Shown here piece by piece: positions 54,101 through 64,000 of a stretch of 64,000 nucleotides of DNA. The notes beneath the pieces are model-generated. The model did no database searches and was not told the origin of the DNA. It saw nothing but the letters and a program-made list of their open reading frames with translations. Source of the DNA: Pyropia haitanensis (Eukaryota > Rhodophyta > Bangiophyceae > Bangiales > Bangiaceae); assembly GCA_008729055.1 (NCBI GenBank), contig SDUX01000002.1:3127874-3191873 (forward strand), in the 5' to 3' direction. Each line of letters starts with the position of its first letter. The first letter of the stretch is position 1. A program made the translations under genes and the position numbers.

Positions 54101-56237
54101 CACCGCGGGGGGTAGCCCCCCCTTGACCCTTTGGGTTGCCAAACAGGCCTCTGGCGGTCTTGATCGCACATCTGACGTGGTGTAAATGGGACTTAGGTGT
54201 GATTGATATCGACCAAGTCTTCCGACAGACACCGTGACTGACTGAGAGCGTCGGCGAAGCGCCGCGCGGCCGCGCGCGCAGCGCCTGCGCGGCGTCCCCC
54301 CCCCTTTAGCACCGTAGCCGTTTCTTTCGGGGGGGAATAGGCGGACCCGCGGGGAGGTTCCCACGATCCACACCGTGGGCCGCCCCCCCCCCCCCCCCCC
54401 GCCGACGGTGCGTTGCCCCCCCCCCCCCCCACCCGTCCACTCCACCCACCAACCCCGCTCCTCGCCCCCTCTAGCTAGCCACTGGCAGCGGCGCCATGGC
54501 GGCGGCGCAGCGTCCACCCCCCCTGCCCGCCCTCCCCCCCGGCCGCTCTAGTGTTGGACGGCGCCGCCGGCTCCCCCACTGCTGACCGTGCCGCTCCGCC
54601 GGCGGGCGGTGCGGCGCGCTCGTCCGCCGCCACCACCCCGCTCCTCCCTCGCACCCTTCATCCCCCCGCCCCACCCCCCCCCCCCCTTTGTGCCCCTCTG
54701 CCATACCAGCGGTCGGTGGCGTCTGTGGTCGGCGGCGGCCACCCGTGCCTGCGTGCCCGCCGTGTCGCAGAGGGGCGGGGTGGGGGGTGGAGGCGTGGCG
54801 CGCCTGCCGTTGCCTGCTGGCTGCTGGCGTGCTGGAAGCGCCGCGGGGGGGTCCACCGCCGCGGCCTGCCGGCCGCCCCGCCGGCAACGCCGCCGGCCGG
54901 CTGGCCGGCCGGCCGGCCGCGCCGCGGCCGCCGGCCGGCCGGCTGGACGTGGGCCAGCTGCCGGCCGCCCCGGCGGCAGACGCGGCCGGCCGGCGGGCCG
55001 GCGGGCGGGCGGGCGACCACGGGCGGCCGCCACGTCTGCCGTGGTCTCCCCCCTCCCCCCCTCCCCGCCGCCCCCCCCGCCTCATCCACTTTCCCGCCTC
55101 CGCTGCCTGTCTCTCTAGAGAGTGCTGGCGCCGCTGTTGACGATGGGATGGGGGGGCGGGCCAGACGCCCCATTGGGCGGTGCCGCCCACCCTCACTGCC
55201 GCTGTTGCAAGGACGCCAAGGGCGGCGGGGGGGGGGAGGGGTTGCCCTCCCCCCGCGCTGTGCCCACCGCCCCCCCCCCGTCACCCCCACGCACCCCCGT
55301 CCCGCACCGCCGGCTCGCCGCGGCTTGTCGTCGGCCGCCCCCGCCGCCGTGGCAGCCGCGTCTGACAGCTCGTGGCGGGTCGCTGGCGGGGGGGGGGACG
55401 GGGTGCGCGCGCGCCGCGCCGCGGCGGGCCGCCGGCCGCGGCGGCTCGCCGCCGCGCAAACCCCCCTCCGCCGCCACCGACGGGTTGGCGGCGGCGGCGT
55501 GTGGTGGGGCGCGTGCGGCGGCGGTAGGCGGCGGCCTCCTCCCCCCGCCGGGGTGCTGCGGGCAGCTCGTCGTCTGGTCTGGATCGCCGCCGCGGGTGGC
55601 TGCGGGCGCGGCGCCGCCGCAGCGCGCGCCCACGTCCGGTCTGGCTACGCCGCCCCCCGTGACGCCCTCCCCTGTCCCCCCGCCCGCCCGTCCGCACTGT
55701 GTTCTTTGCTGTTTACCGTCGCGCTCGTGTCTCGCGCGCGCGCTCCCCGTGTCGTACGCCGCCCGCCGCCGCTGGTCACCGTTTTCCTTTCCCACCCCAC
55801 CGCCCTCCCCCCCCCTCCACCGCCGCTGCTGCCACCGCCGCTGCTGCCACTGCCGCCGCTGCCGCCGCTGCCGCCGCTGCTGCCGCCGCCGCTGCGTGCG
55901 TGCCCTTGGTTGCGTTCTTCTCTTGCCGACCCGACGCCGCAGGTCCTTCCGTTTGCCCTCCCCCCCCCCCCCCCCCCCCTCCCGTCGTACCGCGCCTGCC
56001 GGGCGCTGTCGAGGCCCCCTGCGGGAGGCGGTCGTTGGTGCACGCCGCCGCGGCGGCGCCGTCGGACAAGGCGTGGCATCGTGCAGCCGCCCTCTCCCCG
56101 CCCGCCCGCCTCTGCTCCCCCTCACCCCACGCACCCACCACCCCGTCGGACCAGTTGCCGCCCGTCTCTTTCCCCCTTTGGTGGGCGGCCATCCGGCCGT
56201 CGTGGGCATCGACGCGGTCGCCACGCCGGTGGTCGCC
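51111..56237. other. Long gene-poor stretch
   Basis: Open frames are abundant but none shows a domain, splice-consistent structure or a conserved-looking segment. 53,010-53,540 is somewhat less GC-rich. 54,370-54,440 holds long C runs. 54,890-55,015 is built of GGCC/CCGG units. 55,800-55,900 is a (CTG/CCG)n tract directly upstream of the protease gene. Non-coding RNA or unrecognised small genes cannot be excluded. Confidence 0.4.
54885..55015. repeat. (GGCC)n-rich self-complementary tract
   Basis: Repeated GGCC and CCGG tetramers make the sequence almost entirely its own reverse complement in short steps. It could form extended hairpins. Confidence 0.75.
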
Positions 56238-57862
56238 ATGGGCGCTGACGAGGGGGCGTGCCGCCGCCGGTGTCGCCGCCGGCGGGGGAGCCCGCCGCCG
56301 CGGCGGGTGTCGCAGGCGGCGGCGGCGGCGGTGGCCGCGACAGTCACGGCCGCGGCGGTCGCGGCGGTGGCGGTCGCGGCGCTGTGGGCGCCCGCCGCAG
56401 CGGCGATGGTGGCCGGCGGCGGCGGCGGCGACCGCCGCGCCGGGGGCGTCGCCGCCGCTGCTGCCGATGTGGGGTGGGGGGGGCGGAGACCCGCGGCGGT
56501 GACACCGGCGACCGACGGTGCCGGCGGCGGCGGCAGCGGCGGTGGCAGTTGGGGGCGGGTGCGCCATAGCGGCGCTATTCCGGTGGTCACCGGGCGGGCG
56601 GCGGCGGAGCCTCTCGCACCCCCCGCCCCCGTGCCGCTGGCGGCGCTGGCCTGGCAGCGCAACGCCACCGCCGGCGGCCTGCCCCCCCCCACCGCCCGCG
56701 TCGTTGGCGGCGCGGAGATGACGTGGGCCCAGCCGAGCGCCTTCCAGGCTAAGCTCTTTGTCGGCGACACGTTTGCGTGCGCGGGCACGCTCATCACGCG
56801 GCGGCACGTCCTCACCGCCGCCCACTGCCCGTCGGTGGTGGGCTCGGTGGTGCTCCTCGGCGGCCTCGGCCGCCGCGTCGGGCTGCCGCTCCTCGCCTCC
56901 GCGCTGACGCTGCACCCGGCCTACAACGCGTCGACGTCCGCGTCGGACGTGGCGGTGGTGCGGCTGGAGCGGGACCTGACTGACGCGGAGTTTGGGCGGC
57001 ACCAGCTGAGCCTGGCGCGCCTCAACCGGGAGCCCGCGACGCCCGCCGCGGGCGCGCCGGTGCTGCTGACGGGGTGGGGGTTCACGAGCGAGTACCCGGG
57101 GGGGTCACCGACCGAGACGCTCCACATTGCGCACGTCAACGTGCTGGGGACGGGCGAGTGCAACGAGATCCACCAGGCCGCGCGCGGCGGGTTTGCGATT
57201 GACTGGCAGCAGGACCTGTGCGCGTGGGCATACCGGAGGCGCAGCTGCTGGGGGGTACGTTGCTGATGAGTGGGAGGGGGGGGCGGGGGGGCGGGGGGGG
57301 CGGTGGCGCAGGTTGTCGAGGGGCTCCTACTCGTCCACTGCGGCGCAGGCGCGCACCGCCCGGTGGGCGGTGTGCTGGCGGCTGCTGTTGCGGAGGCACC
57401 TGGCGGTATGGGCCTAGGCGGCTTTTCCATCCCTGTGCGTGCAGGTAGGGTGGGGTGGTGGCCCCTTGTCGGCCATTGAGGAGCACCCTCGGGCCGTGGA
57501 CGCGGAGCGGTGCGTGTTGTGGGGTACTAACTGGACATTGTGCGCTGCTCATCCCGGTGTTACGCCGCTGTCCTCACCGCCCCGCGTGGTTGCCGGCGCT
57601 CTCGTTTGTTGGGGCCACCCTTCCCGCTCTTCGCCCCGCCCTCTTTGCCCCCGCTTCCCGTCGCCTCACACAGGACTCGGGCGGGCCGCTGTGGCAGCTG
57701 ACGCCCGGCTCGGACCCGCTCACCTTTACACAGTACGCGATTGTGTCGTCGGCGATGGGCTCCCCCAGCCGCCCGTGCGACAGCAAGTGGCCGACCGTGT
57801 TTATGCGGACGAGCTACTACTGGGACTGGATCGCGGAGGTCACGGGGGGGGGGCTGGCGTAG
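56238..57862 (+). CDS. Trypsin-like serine protease (S1A), two exons, membrane-anchored or secreted
   Basis: Exons are 56238-57254 and 57674-57862 (401 codons plus stop), with donor GTACGT and acceptor CACAG; the junction is in frame. From ATG 56238 an Arg-rich stretch precedes a long hydrophobic Ala/Val segment (AATVTAAAVAAVAVAALWAP), a signal peptide or type II anchor. A Gly-rich linker follows. The zymogen-activation site ARVVGG is at about residue 153. The catalytic triad is complete: His in LTAAHC, Asp in SDVAVVRL, Ser in DSGGPL, which is completed across the intron from SCWG. VLLTGWGFTSEYPGG and CNEIHQAARGG are family features; the C-terminus has YAIVSSAMGSPSRPC, PTVFMRTSYYWDWI. Secretory S1A proteases are uncommon in plants and algae. 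It lies upstream of another secreted-protein gene (61454). Confidence 0.93.
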
Positions 57863-58829
57863 GGCGCTCCGCGGCAGACGCTGAGCCGAGGGGGGTGTGG
57901 CAGGCGGGGGTGGGGGGGGCGTGGGGGGGGAGGTTGGGGTGGGGGGGGGGGGGTGGGTGGGAAGCATGGGAGGGAGGGCATGGCGGCCAAAACCAATGTC
58001 CCTGATTGTTGTTTTTCTGTGCTGCTTGTTGCACGGCGCCCTCGGCCGAGCCAGCTGCGGTGCTGGAAGCGGCGGCGTGGGGGAAACGGGCGGCCGCTGC
58101 GCGGGGGTGGTGGGCAACCGCAAGGCCTCCTTCCCGTCTCTCTTCACACTCCGTCAAGCGGTCCGCGCCCGACGCAGTTGGCTTTTCGCAGCACACGTCC
58201 CCTCACACCTTTTAGCAAGCACCCACGCCTCTCACCTCCCCCCCCGTCCCCCCCTCCCCACTACCGGCACTACCACCGTTGCCTGCCAACCCCGCCGCCC
58301 GCCCTCCCTGCGGAGACACGCACTCGCGTGCCCGACGGCTACCCAGTGGCGGCCGTCGCAGGCAACTGTACGCGCCCGCAGTTTTCGGCCCACCTCTACG
58401 TCGCAGCCATGAACGTGACTGTGAAGGCACAGACCAGCGACTGCCAGAGGCAAACACGACGCAATCCAACAGAAAACAGTGTCTCGGCGGCTCGTCAAGC
58501 AGCAACTGGTCGCCCACGAAACAGATGGACGCAACCGGCAAAACGACGGCACGGCTACGAAAACAAAAACCCGCGCGAGCAGCTGCAACTTGCCACCGCC
58601 AGCCGCGACAAGACGCCTCCACGCACAAAGTGGCGCCAACAGCGGCACCTCGCCACGGTCAGCGAGAGTGTCGCACCACAAAACCACGGGCGCCGCCGTC
58701 AGCGGCAACATGCTGCAGTCGATAGGGTTAGTGCGCCGCCAGCCGGCGGCCACTGCCAACGGCGACAATTTGCCGCCGTCGGGCGGATGGCGGCACCGCC
58801 GCCATCCGCCCGACGAGTAGCCTACTCGA
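57863..58829. other. Spacer with a doubtful secreted ORF
   Basis: A plus-strand frame from ATG 57996 to 58412 begins with a convincing signal peptide (MSLIVVFLCCLLHGALG) and a Cys/Gly-rich start. It then runs into Pro/Arg low-complexity sequence. A nearby segment in another frame (RVPDGYPVAAVAGN, then RPQFSAHLYVAAM, near 58325) could be a remnant of a second protease-like gene. Neither is strong enough to call. Confidence 0.3.
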
Positions 58830-59990
58830 CCCCTCCTGAAGGCCCCGTAAAGGCCGGTTTCTTGATGAGATCTTGATAAACCTTGAAAACGAGGTCGACC
58901 CACACGCCGTTTGTGCCGTACGAGGGACCTTGAGGCGCGCCAGAGAGCGGGCTATGCAGAGAGGTATGGAAGAGCCTACCGCGAGGTCGGGTGGAAATTT
59001 TATCAATATGATTTAACCAAAAATCACGAGCCCCTTCCCCGAGGTGGCGCCCCGCTAAATTCTTGATGAGCGTGATCGCGGCGCCCCATTACAAGTACAG
59101 CCCTGACAACCGTCTTCGAACGCTCCTGTGCACAAACACCTACGAGTTGATCGACCCTTGACAGGGCACTAGTAGCGAAGCTCAACGAAGTTGATCTCGC
59201 GCGACGCTTCCTGTATCTCGCAGTTCTGGCGTGTCTCACTGCACTGCTGTTGTCGATTGTAGAGGGAAGTACACAGGCCCGCTGTTTGGTGCCTGGTCCC
59301 GCAACACTCACTGGCATGTGTGGCGACGTGTGCGGCAGCAGCGCCAACTTCAATCCGCAGCGTGTGACTACGGCAGGCCCTGCCGGCCCCGTCGGCGGAA
59401 CGACCTGCATCCGGAGTCGTGCGGGGTCTCCAGAGTACCCCTGATGGGGCTGCGAACGTGGTGGCCGGGAGGAGGTGCTTGTTGGAGGGGACGGCAGCAC
59501 AACCTGAGGAGCCAGCTCGGCTCTCGCTGGTGACTGAAGGGGCCGTGGCGCCTTACGAAACTCTACATGAACAGCTATGAAGAAGCATTAATCATCTAAT
59601 CGCGGTGGTCCACGTGCCGGACAGTGCGCCCACCTCGTTGCTACCATTGGTGATGACCCGAGCACGCGACACAGGTCACGGATGCGGCCGCGTCGAGCCG
59701 TCTTTCGCGGTTCCGTCGGACGTCTCGAGCTCGGGGGTTGGGACGTGTCGATGGTCACGATCGGGCCGAGCTTCTCGGCCCCATGAGGACTCCAAGGCGG
59801 ATGTAACTAGAGTTGGAATGTAAGTAGTCGTTCCTTAACACATATGTCTTGTTCGACGTTTATTTCGTTCTTCTTTGCAGTTATTGTGCTACTAAGTGTA
59901 CAGATCGGAAGCTAACCTGGCAGTGTCGGGGCGCGCGGCGGCTTGAGGTGGACCCTCTTTAAAGAAACTCAAGCTCTCAACAAGGCGATA
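58830..59990. repeat. Degenerate dispersed repeat, copy 2
   Basis: Homologous in blocks to 41040-42640 (see that entry). Less GC-rich than the surrounding host sequence, with no coding frame. It lies between two secreted-protein genes. Confidence 0.6.
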
Positions 59991-61453
59991 GGGCTTAAAG
60001 ACCTCTTGATGTAGGTCCCGCCACAAGGACCACTGTGTTGCTGGCCACTGGCGTGCGCCGCGCAGTGGTTCTTATGGTGCGTCTCACAAAAAGCGAACGT
60101 GAGAATACTGACACATGCAGAAAACCGGCTTTTGGACCAATGGATCGCAGCATCGCAATATTGTATGTGTCGTTTTTTCTGGCACGCACAATAAGAGGAA
60201 GTTCAGGAATCGGCTCGAAACCGGGTTTGCGGATTGCGGATGCGTTTGTGGAACCCCTCTCTCGGTGCGATGCTCTCTGGCATTCTCTATTTTTTTTGCC
60301 TATCTCAGGTGGTCGTGTGGTCAGTCGACATACACCCTGCGCACGACCATTACGTGAAGCACCGTAAGCAGAGCTACAAGAGCATGTCCAACAGCAGGGT
60401 GTACGTCGCCCGACCGTCACCGCCCTGTTCACCCCACAGTAGCAGTCAAGAACACCCTGCAGAAAACTGTATATTCCACAAAAATCCTGCGGATGAGGCC
60501 TCAGAACGCGCATCCTCCCAGGAAGCCACCGGACCATTAAAGAGTACTGATTGGCTGGTGACCGCAGGCACCCCACATGCTGAGTGGTGATTGGCTGATT
60601 CCCTCGAACGCGGCAATGCGGATCAGCAAAACCCGAGAGAAAAGGCGTTTTACAGCCTGGAAACCGTCTGTGGACTGGTCTGCTGACCCCGCAACAGGTC
60701 AAGACAGGCTCTTCCTGAACCTCCCTAGGAGCACCACTGCGCCGGGCACGACGCCATCGCGGGCTTGGGGCCACGTCAGCAGCAGCCGCTCACTGGCGGG
60801 CCGCCGTTGCCGCGCCTGGGTCACCGCTGCTGCCGTGTCGCAACGCGCCCGTCCCAAACCGGACGGCCGCGAGGCGGCGCAGAGGCGCGGCGGCCCGTCG
60901 CGCCCGTCTGGCGGGCCCGGCCTCGCGGCGCTGTGCCGCGTCCCGCATGGCGGCGGCGGCCGCCGCCGGCAGTGTCGCGGCCGGCACTGTCAATCGTGCC
61001 AACGGCGCACGCGCCAGTGGCGGGTCGCCCGCCCGCGGCGGGGCGGCCGTCCCCCCGGGGCGTTGACGGCACACTGGGGCGACGGCCCGCGCGCGCGCGG
61101 TGGCGGCGGCTGCCGCCTTGAGGCGAGGCCGAACGGCGGCCGCGGCCTGTGCAGTGGGACAGCGGGGCGGCGCCGTGGAGGGCGGGATCCGGTGGTGGTA
61201 GCCGCGCTGGTGCCCACCCGGGCCGCGGGATGAGCACGTGCGCGTCCTCCGCCCGCCGCAGTCGGTCATTGATAAGCGGGGGGAGCTCCCCGCGCTTGGG
61301 GAGGCCCGTGCAAAGGTCGACAGCTATCCCGACGAGGTGTCGCCGCGGGCACGCCCGACTCGCTCCCGCAAGCCTCCCTACTCGTTCGTGGGAGGGGGGA
61401 TCCGCTCGCGGCGCGCCCGGCCCTGGTGGCCAGAAGGGAAAGGCGCGCCCGCC
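59991..61453. other. Intergenic region upstream of the Ig/PAN gene
   Basis: 60000-60720 is less GC-rich and holds two TGATTGGCTG words (about 60547 and 60588), inverted CCAAT boxes. The rest is GC-rich leader. No gene recognised. Confidence 0.4.
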
Positions 61454-62746
61454 ATGTGTTCCTTCCGGTGGATGACGACGGCCGCCGCCGCTGTTGCGGC
61501 TGGCGGCTTGGCCCTGCTGTCGCTGGTCATTCAACCCGCCGCGGCGGCGACGGCGCCAACCATTACGGTCCAGCCGCCCGCAATGCTGACTGGGGAGATC
61601 TTTGACTTTGTGAGCGTGGATGTGCAGGCCAGCGGCACGCCTCCGTTGACGTACCAGTGGCAGCAGCAGTCGGTGCGCGGTGGCCCGTGGGCGAGCAGTG
61701 AGCTCCAAACCAAAAGCACCCTCACCGTCTTTGTCACATGCCCCGAGCTCGGCGGCGACGGCGTGGAGCGGTGGCGGGTGATCGTCTCCAACGCCGCGGG
61801 GTCGGTGACTTCGCGGACGTTCGAGCTGCGGCCGGTGCTGCCACGCCCGACCGTGTCGGTCCGAGCCGACGCGACGCCTTTCAACGTCAGCACCGAGGCG
61901 CTTGTGCGCGTCTGGGCGTCCACCCGCACGCAGCTGTCTCCCGACATTCGCCTCTTCCAGGTAGCGCCGGGACGGGAAGTCGGCGCGGACGTGCTCATTT
62001 CGTGGACCCGCACGCGTCCGGGCTCGCGCAGCTCCGAATACCGGTGGGTGGCGTCTGAAGACGACGACGGGACGGCCTACTTTGCCGTCGCGACCGCTTC
62101 CTGTCCAGACGTGGCGACCCTGGAAGCGGTGCCGACCCAGTCCGACCGCGCTCGCGTCTCCGTGGCGCTCCACGGCCTGCCGTCGGTGCTGGGGCCGCCG
62201 CCGGGGTGCCCCCGCGGCTCCTACGCGCTCCGCGGAGACCTGGACGGGCGGCCGCTCAACGACGGCACGCGCACGCGCACGCCTACCTGCGCCGCGTGCC
62301 GCGCCCGGTGCCGCGCCCTGCCCGGCTGTAACACGTGGGTGTGGGGCGCCGGCGGCGGCGGGCGCGACCGGCAGTGCTGGCTCAAGGCGGCGGCGGACGG
62401 ATCTCTCCGCTTCCAGTACGCCCGCCTCAAGCGGCCGGCGACGGCGGCGTCGCCGTGGGTGTCGGGGCAGCTCCTCTTCCCCACCCGGTGCCCGGGCACG
62501 TACGACGTGGACTATGACGGGGAGGTGCTTAATGACGGGGCGGCGTTCCAGGTGGACTCCTGCATCGATTGCCAGGCCGCGTGCCGCGCGCGGCCCGGTT
62601 GCAACGTGTGGGTGTACGGGGTGGTGGGCTTCCCCAGTACCCGCCACCGGCAGTGCTGGCTGAAGCGCACGGCCGACCCGGCGCGGCCAGTGGCCAAGCC
62701 GGGGCCTCCGCTGTGGCTGTCGGGCACCCTCACCGACCGCGCGTAG
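61454..62746 (+). CDS. Secreted protein with Ig-like and two PAN/Apple-like domains
   Basis: ATG 61454 gives 430 residues with a signal peptide (MCSFRWMTTAAAAVAAGGLA, then LLSLVIQPAAA). Residues ~35-125 form an Ig-like sandwich: ITVQPPAMLTGE, LTYQWQQQS, WRVIVSNAAGSVTSRTFEL. A second beta-rich region follows (PTVSVRADATPFNVSTEA). The C-terminal third holds two tandem repeats of a PAN/Apple-like unit, each with the order CPxGxY, DLDGRPLNDG or YDGEVLNDG, C-x2-C-x3-CRA-PGCN-WV-G, RQCWLK. Such units bind proteins or sugars at the cell surface. The frame is intact and no intron is needed. I infer an extracellular matrix or adhesion role; together with the nearby protease it suggests a local cluster of exported proteins, though that could be chance. 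Confidence 0.8.
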   Translation: MCSFRWMTTAAAAVAAGGLALLSLVIQPAAAATAPTITVQPPAMLTGEIFDFVSVDVQASGTPPLTYQWQQQSVRGGPWASSELQTKSTLTVFVTCPELGGDGVERWRVIVSNAAGSVTSRTFELRPVLPRPTVSVRADATPFNVSTEALVRVWASTRTQLSPDIRLFQVAPGREVGADVLISWTRTRPGSRSSEYRWVASEDDDGTAYFAVATASCPDVATLEAVPTQSDRARVSVALHGLPSVLGPPPGCPRGSYALRGDLDGRPLNDGTRTRTPTCAACRARCRALPGCNTWVWGAGGGGRDRQCWLKAAADGSLRFQYARLKRPATAASPWVSGQLLFPTRCPGTYDVDYDGEVLNDGAAFQVDSCIDCQAACRARPGCNVWVYGVVGFPSTRHRQCWLKRTADPARPVAKPGPPLWLSGTLTDRA

Positions 62747-64000
62747 CCGCGGTGAGGAGGGGGACGGCCGCGTCCAGGATGTCGGGGGAGGGGGTCCCGC
62801 GGCTCGGTGCGGCGCTCGTCGCAGCGGCTGCGCCGCTGACGGACTGCTGCGACGGCGCACAGGTGTAACACAATGGTCGAGCGAAGCGCGGATAGTACAG
62901 TACCATGGACGGGGTCTGGAAGATCGCCGTCCCGGCGTGACACGCCCTCTTCGCCCCGCCGCCCTGCCCGGCTGTTGCTCCGCGCGGCCCCTTGCGACGC
63001 GAGCGCGCGCGCCGAGCCTCCCCTCCTGCTGGTCCAGCACCGCGGGGATACCACCAGCAATGACCGTGGCGGCGCAGGCCCCGGAGGTGGCGGCAGCGGC
63101 GGCGGCCGCCAGCAGCAGGACAGCCGCGTCCGGTGGTGCTGCCGACCCTGCAGCCGGCGGGGTGACATGCGCCACCTTGAGGGTTGCGCGCGCCACGCCG
63201 TGCCCCCTCCCCACCTGCATCCTTTTGAGCAGCCGTCCGTACCGTCCACCGCCGCGGGTGGCACAGCAACACCCCCCCCACCGACCTCCTCCGCTGCAGC
63301 AGCAACCCGTCGTCTTCCTCCCCTCGTGCGGGATTGGCTGCGGTGGGCGCAGCGCCAGCGAACCAATCCTCAGGAAGGGGGGGAGAGCGGGGGGAGGGCC
63401 CCGTGGAGGTGGTAAGTGAAGCCAGACGCGGGGGACCAATGCCAAGCCGCTGCCGCGTCGGCCCCCTCGTCGCGCCCGCTCCACCCCAGCCCGCCTTTCC
63501 CGTCCTGCCCGGCCACGTCTGTCGGGCGACAAAGTAGGCAGCGGCTGAAGGTGGGCGGGGGCGTTTTCGGCGCCGGCGCCGGCGCCGGCGTCGCCAGCAC
63601 CCGCACCCGCGTGGCGCACGTTGCGTTCCGCCCCTACCAGCGCTGGTGCGGGGAGGCGCATGCTCCCCGCCAGGGTGACGCACAAGGGCGACTGTCCACG
63701 GGGGTGGAAGAGGGGGAGGGGGGTAGCATGCGTCCACGCGATGCAGCGGAGGATGAACCCGCCCTCTCCCAGACTGCCGCTGCTCCGCCCCTGCCCCGTA
63801 CGGAGCGACCCGTTCTGCCTCCGTATCTGCTGTCTACCGCACGCGGGCGGTGGGGGATGCACGCTGCACGCCGGGGGGCCGCGCGAGGCCTCAATGTATG
63901 CCTAGCTCCATGCGGGGTCGCGCCGACTTGGGAGCGCTCCGTTTGTTCGCGCGTGCCCCCCCTTGGTTCAATCCCCCGTCGCAGGGCCCACAGCTGGGGA
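62747..64000. other. Right end, no gene recognised
   Basis: GC-rich sequence with open frames on both strands but no domain. A palindromic GGCGCCGGCGCC tract lies at about 63570-63590. A GGTTCAATCC word near 63974 resembles a tRNA T-loop but lacks a matching stem. Confidence 0.4.

Noticed and set aside
59995..60774. 259-codon minus-strand frame
   Set aside because: No domain, no ATG context, and it starts inside the dispersed repeat's border. Probably chance.
63960..64000. Possible tRNA T-loop GGTTCAATCC at the right end
   Set aside because: The flanking bases do not form the 5-bp T-stem and no D- or anticodon arm is visible upstream.

Overview
The window looks like nuclear DNA of a photosynthetic eukaryote with a very GC-rich genome. 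Genes are separated by long low-complexity GC stretches (Ala/Pro/Gly-coding triplet repeats, poly-C and poly-G runs). Some genes have short spliceosomal introns with a near-constant GTACGT donor. One gene encodes a predicted plastid membrane protein (Ycf49-like, DUF3593 + DUF2499). The combination suits a GC-rich red alga of the Porphyra/Pyropia type (Bangiales); this is inference, because no organelle or rRNA marker is present.

Left part (1-13,500): PRP3, the U4/U6 snRNP splicing factor (+, 694-3342), broken in frame by C-homopolymers, faces a five-exon ammonium transporter (-, 3822-6780). About 3 kb without a recognisable gene follow, then a bacterial-type conserved protein of unknown function (-, 10005-10549) and about 3 kb of triplet and homopolymer repeats.

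Centre (13,800-25,460): a TnpB/Fanzor-like RNA-guided nuclease gene (-) is split by a 7,367-bp chromodomain Ty3/gypsy retrotransposon (16515-23881, -). The element has two 861-bp LTRs that look identical, a 5-bp target duplication (TGCGC), gag and pol joined by a candidate -1 slippery heptamer, a chromodomain at the end of pol, and an extra double zinc-finger ORF between the 5' LTR and gag. Without the element and one target copy, the nuclease frame is continuous (1,322 codons plus stop). A nested-hairpin segment lies just beyond the nuclease stop codon.

Repeat block (26,000-29,700): a pair of 109-bp repeats with perfect palindromes, two copies of a ~450-bp block 1,979 bp apart, and long arrays of degenerate TTAGG/TTAAGG motifs organised in 236-bp and 92-bp higher-order units, resembling interstitial or subtelomeric satellite.

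Right part (29,760-64,000): an Ala-rich gene with frame breaks; a three-exon membrane-protein gene (-, 31707-33190); a small membrane protein (+, 34637-35311); methylmalonyl-CoA epimerase (-, 36422-36966) divergent from the Ycf49-like gene (+, 37618-39153); a degenerate dispersed repeat present twice (about 41040-42640 and 58830-59990); a giant Ala/Pro-rich protein with Trp-punctuated modules (+, 44096-49270); a zinc-finger protein (-, 49660-51110); a two-exon trypsin-like protease (+, 56238-57862); and a secreted Ig-like plus double-PAN protein (+, 61454-62746). These last two may act outside the cell.
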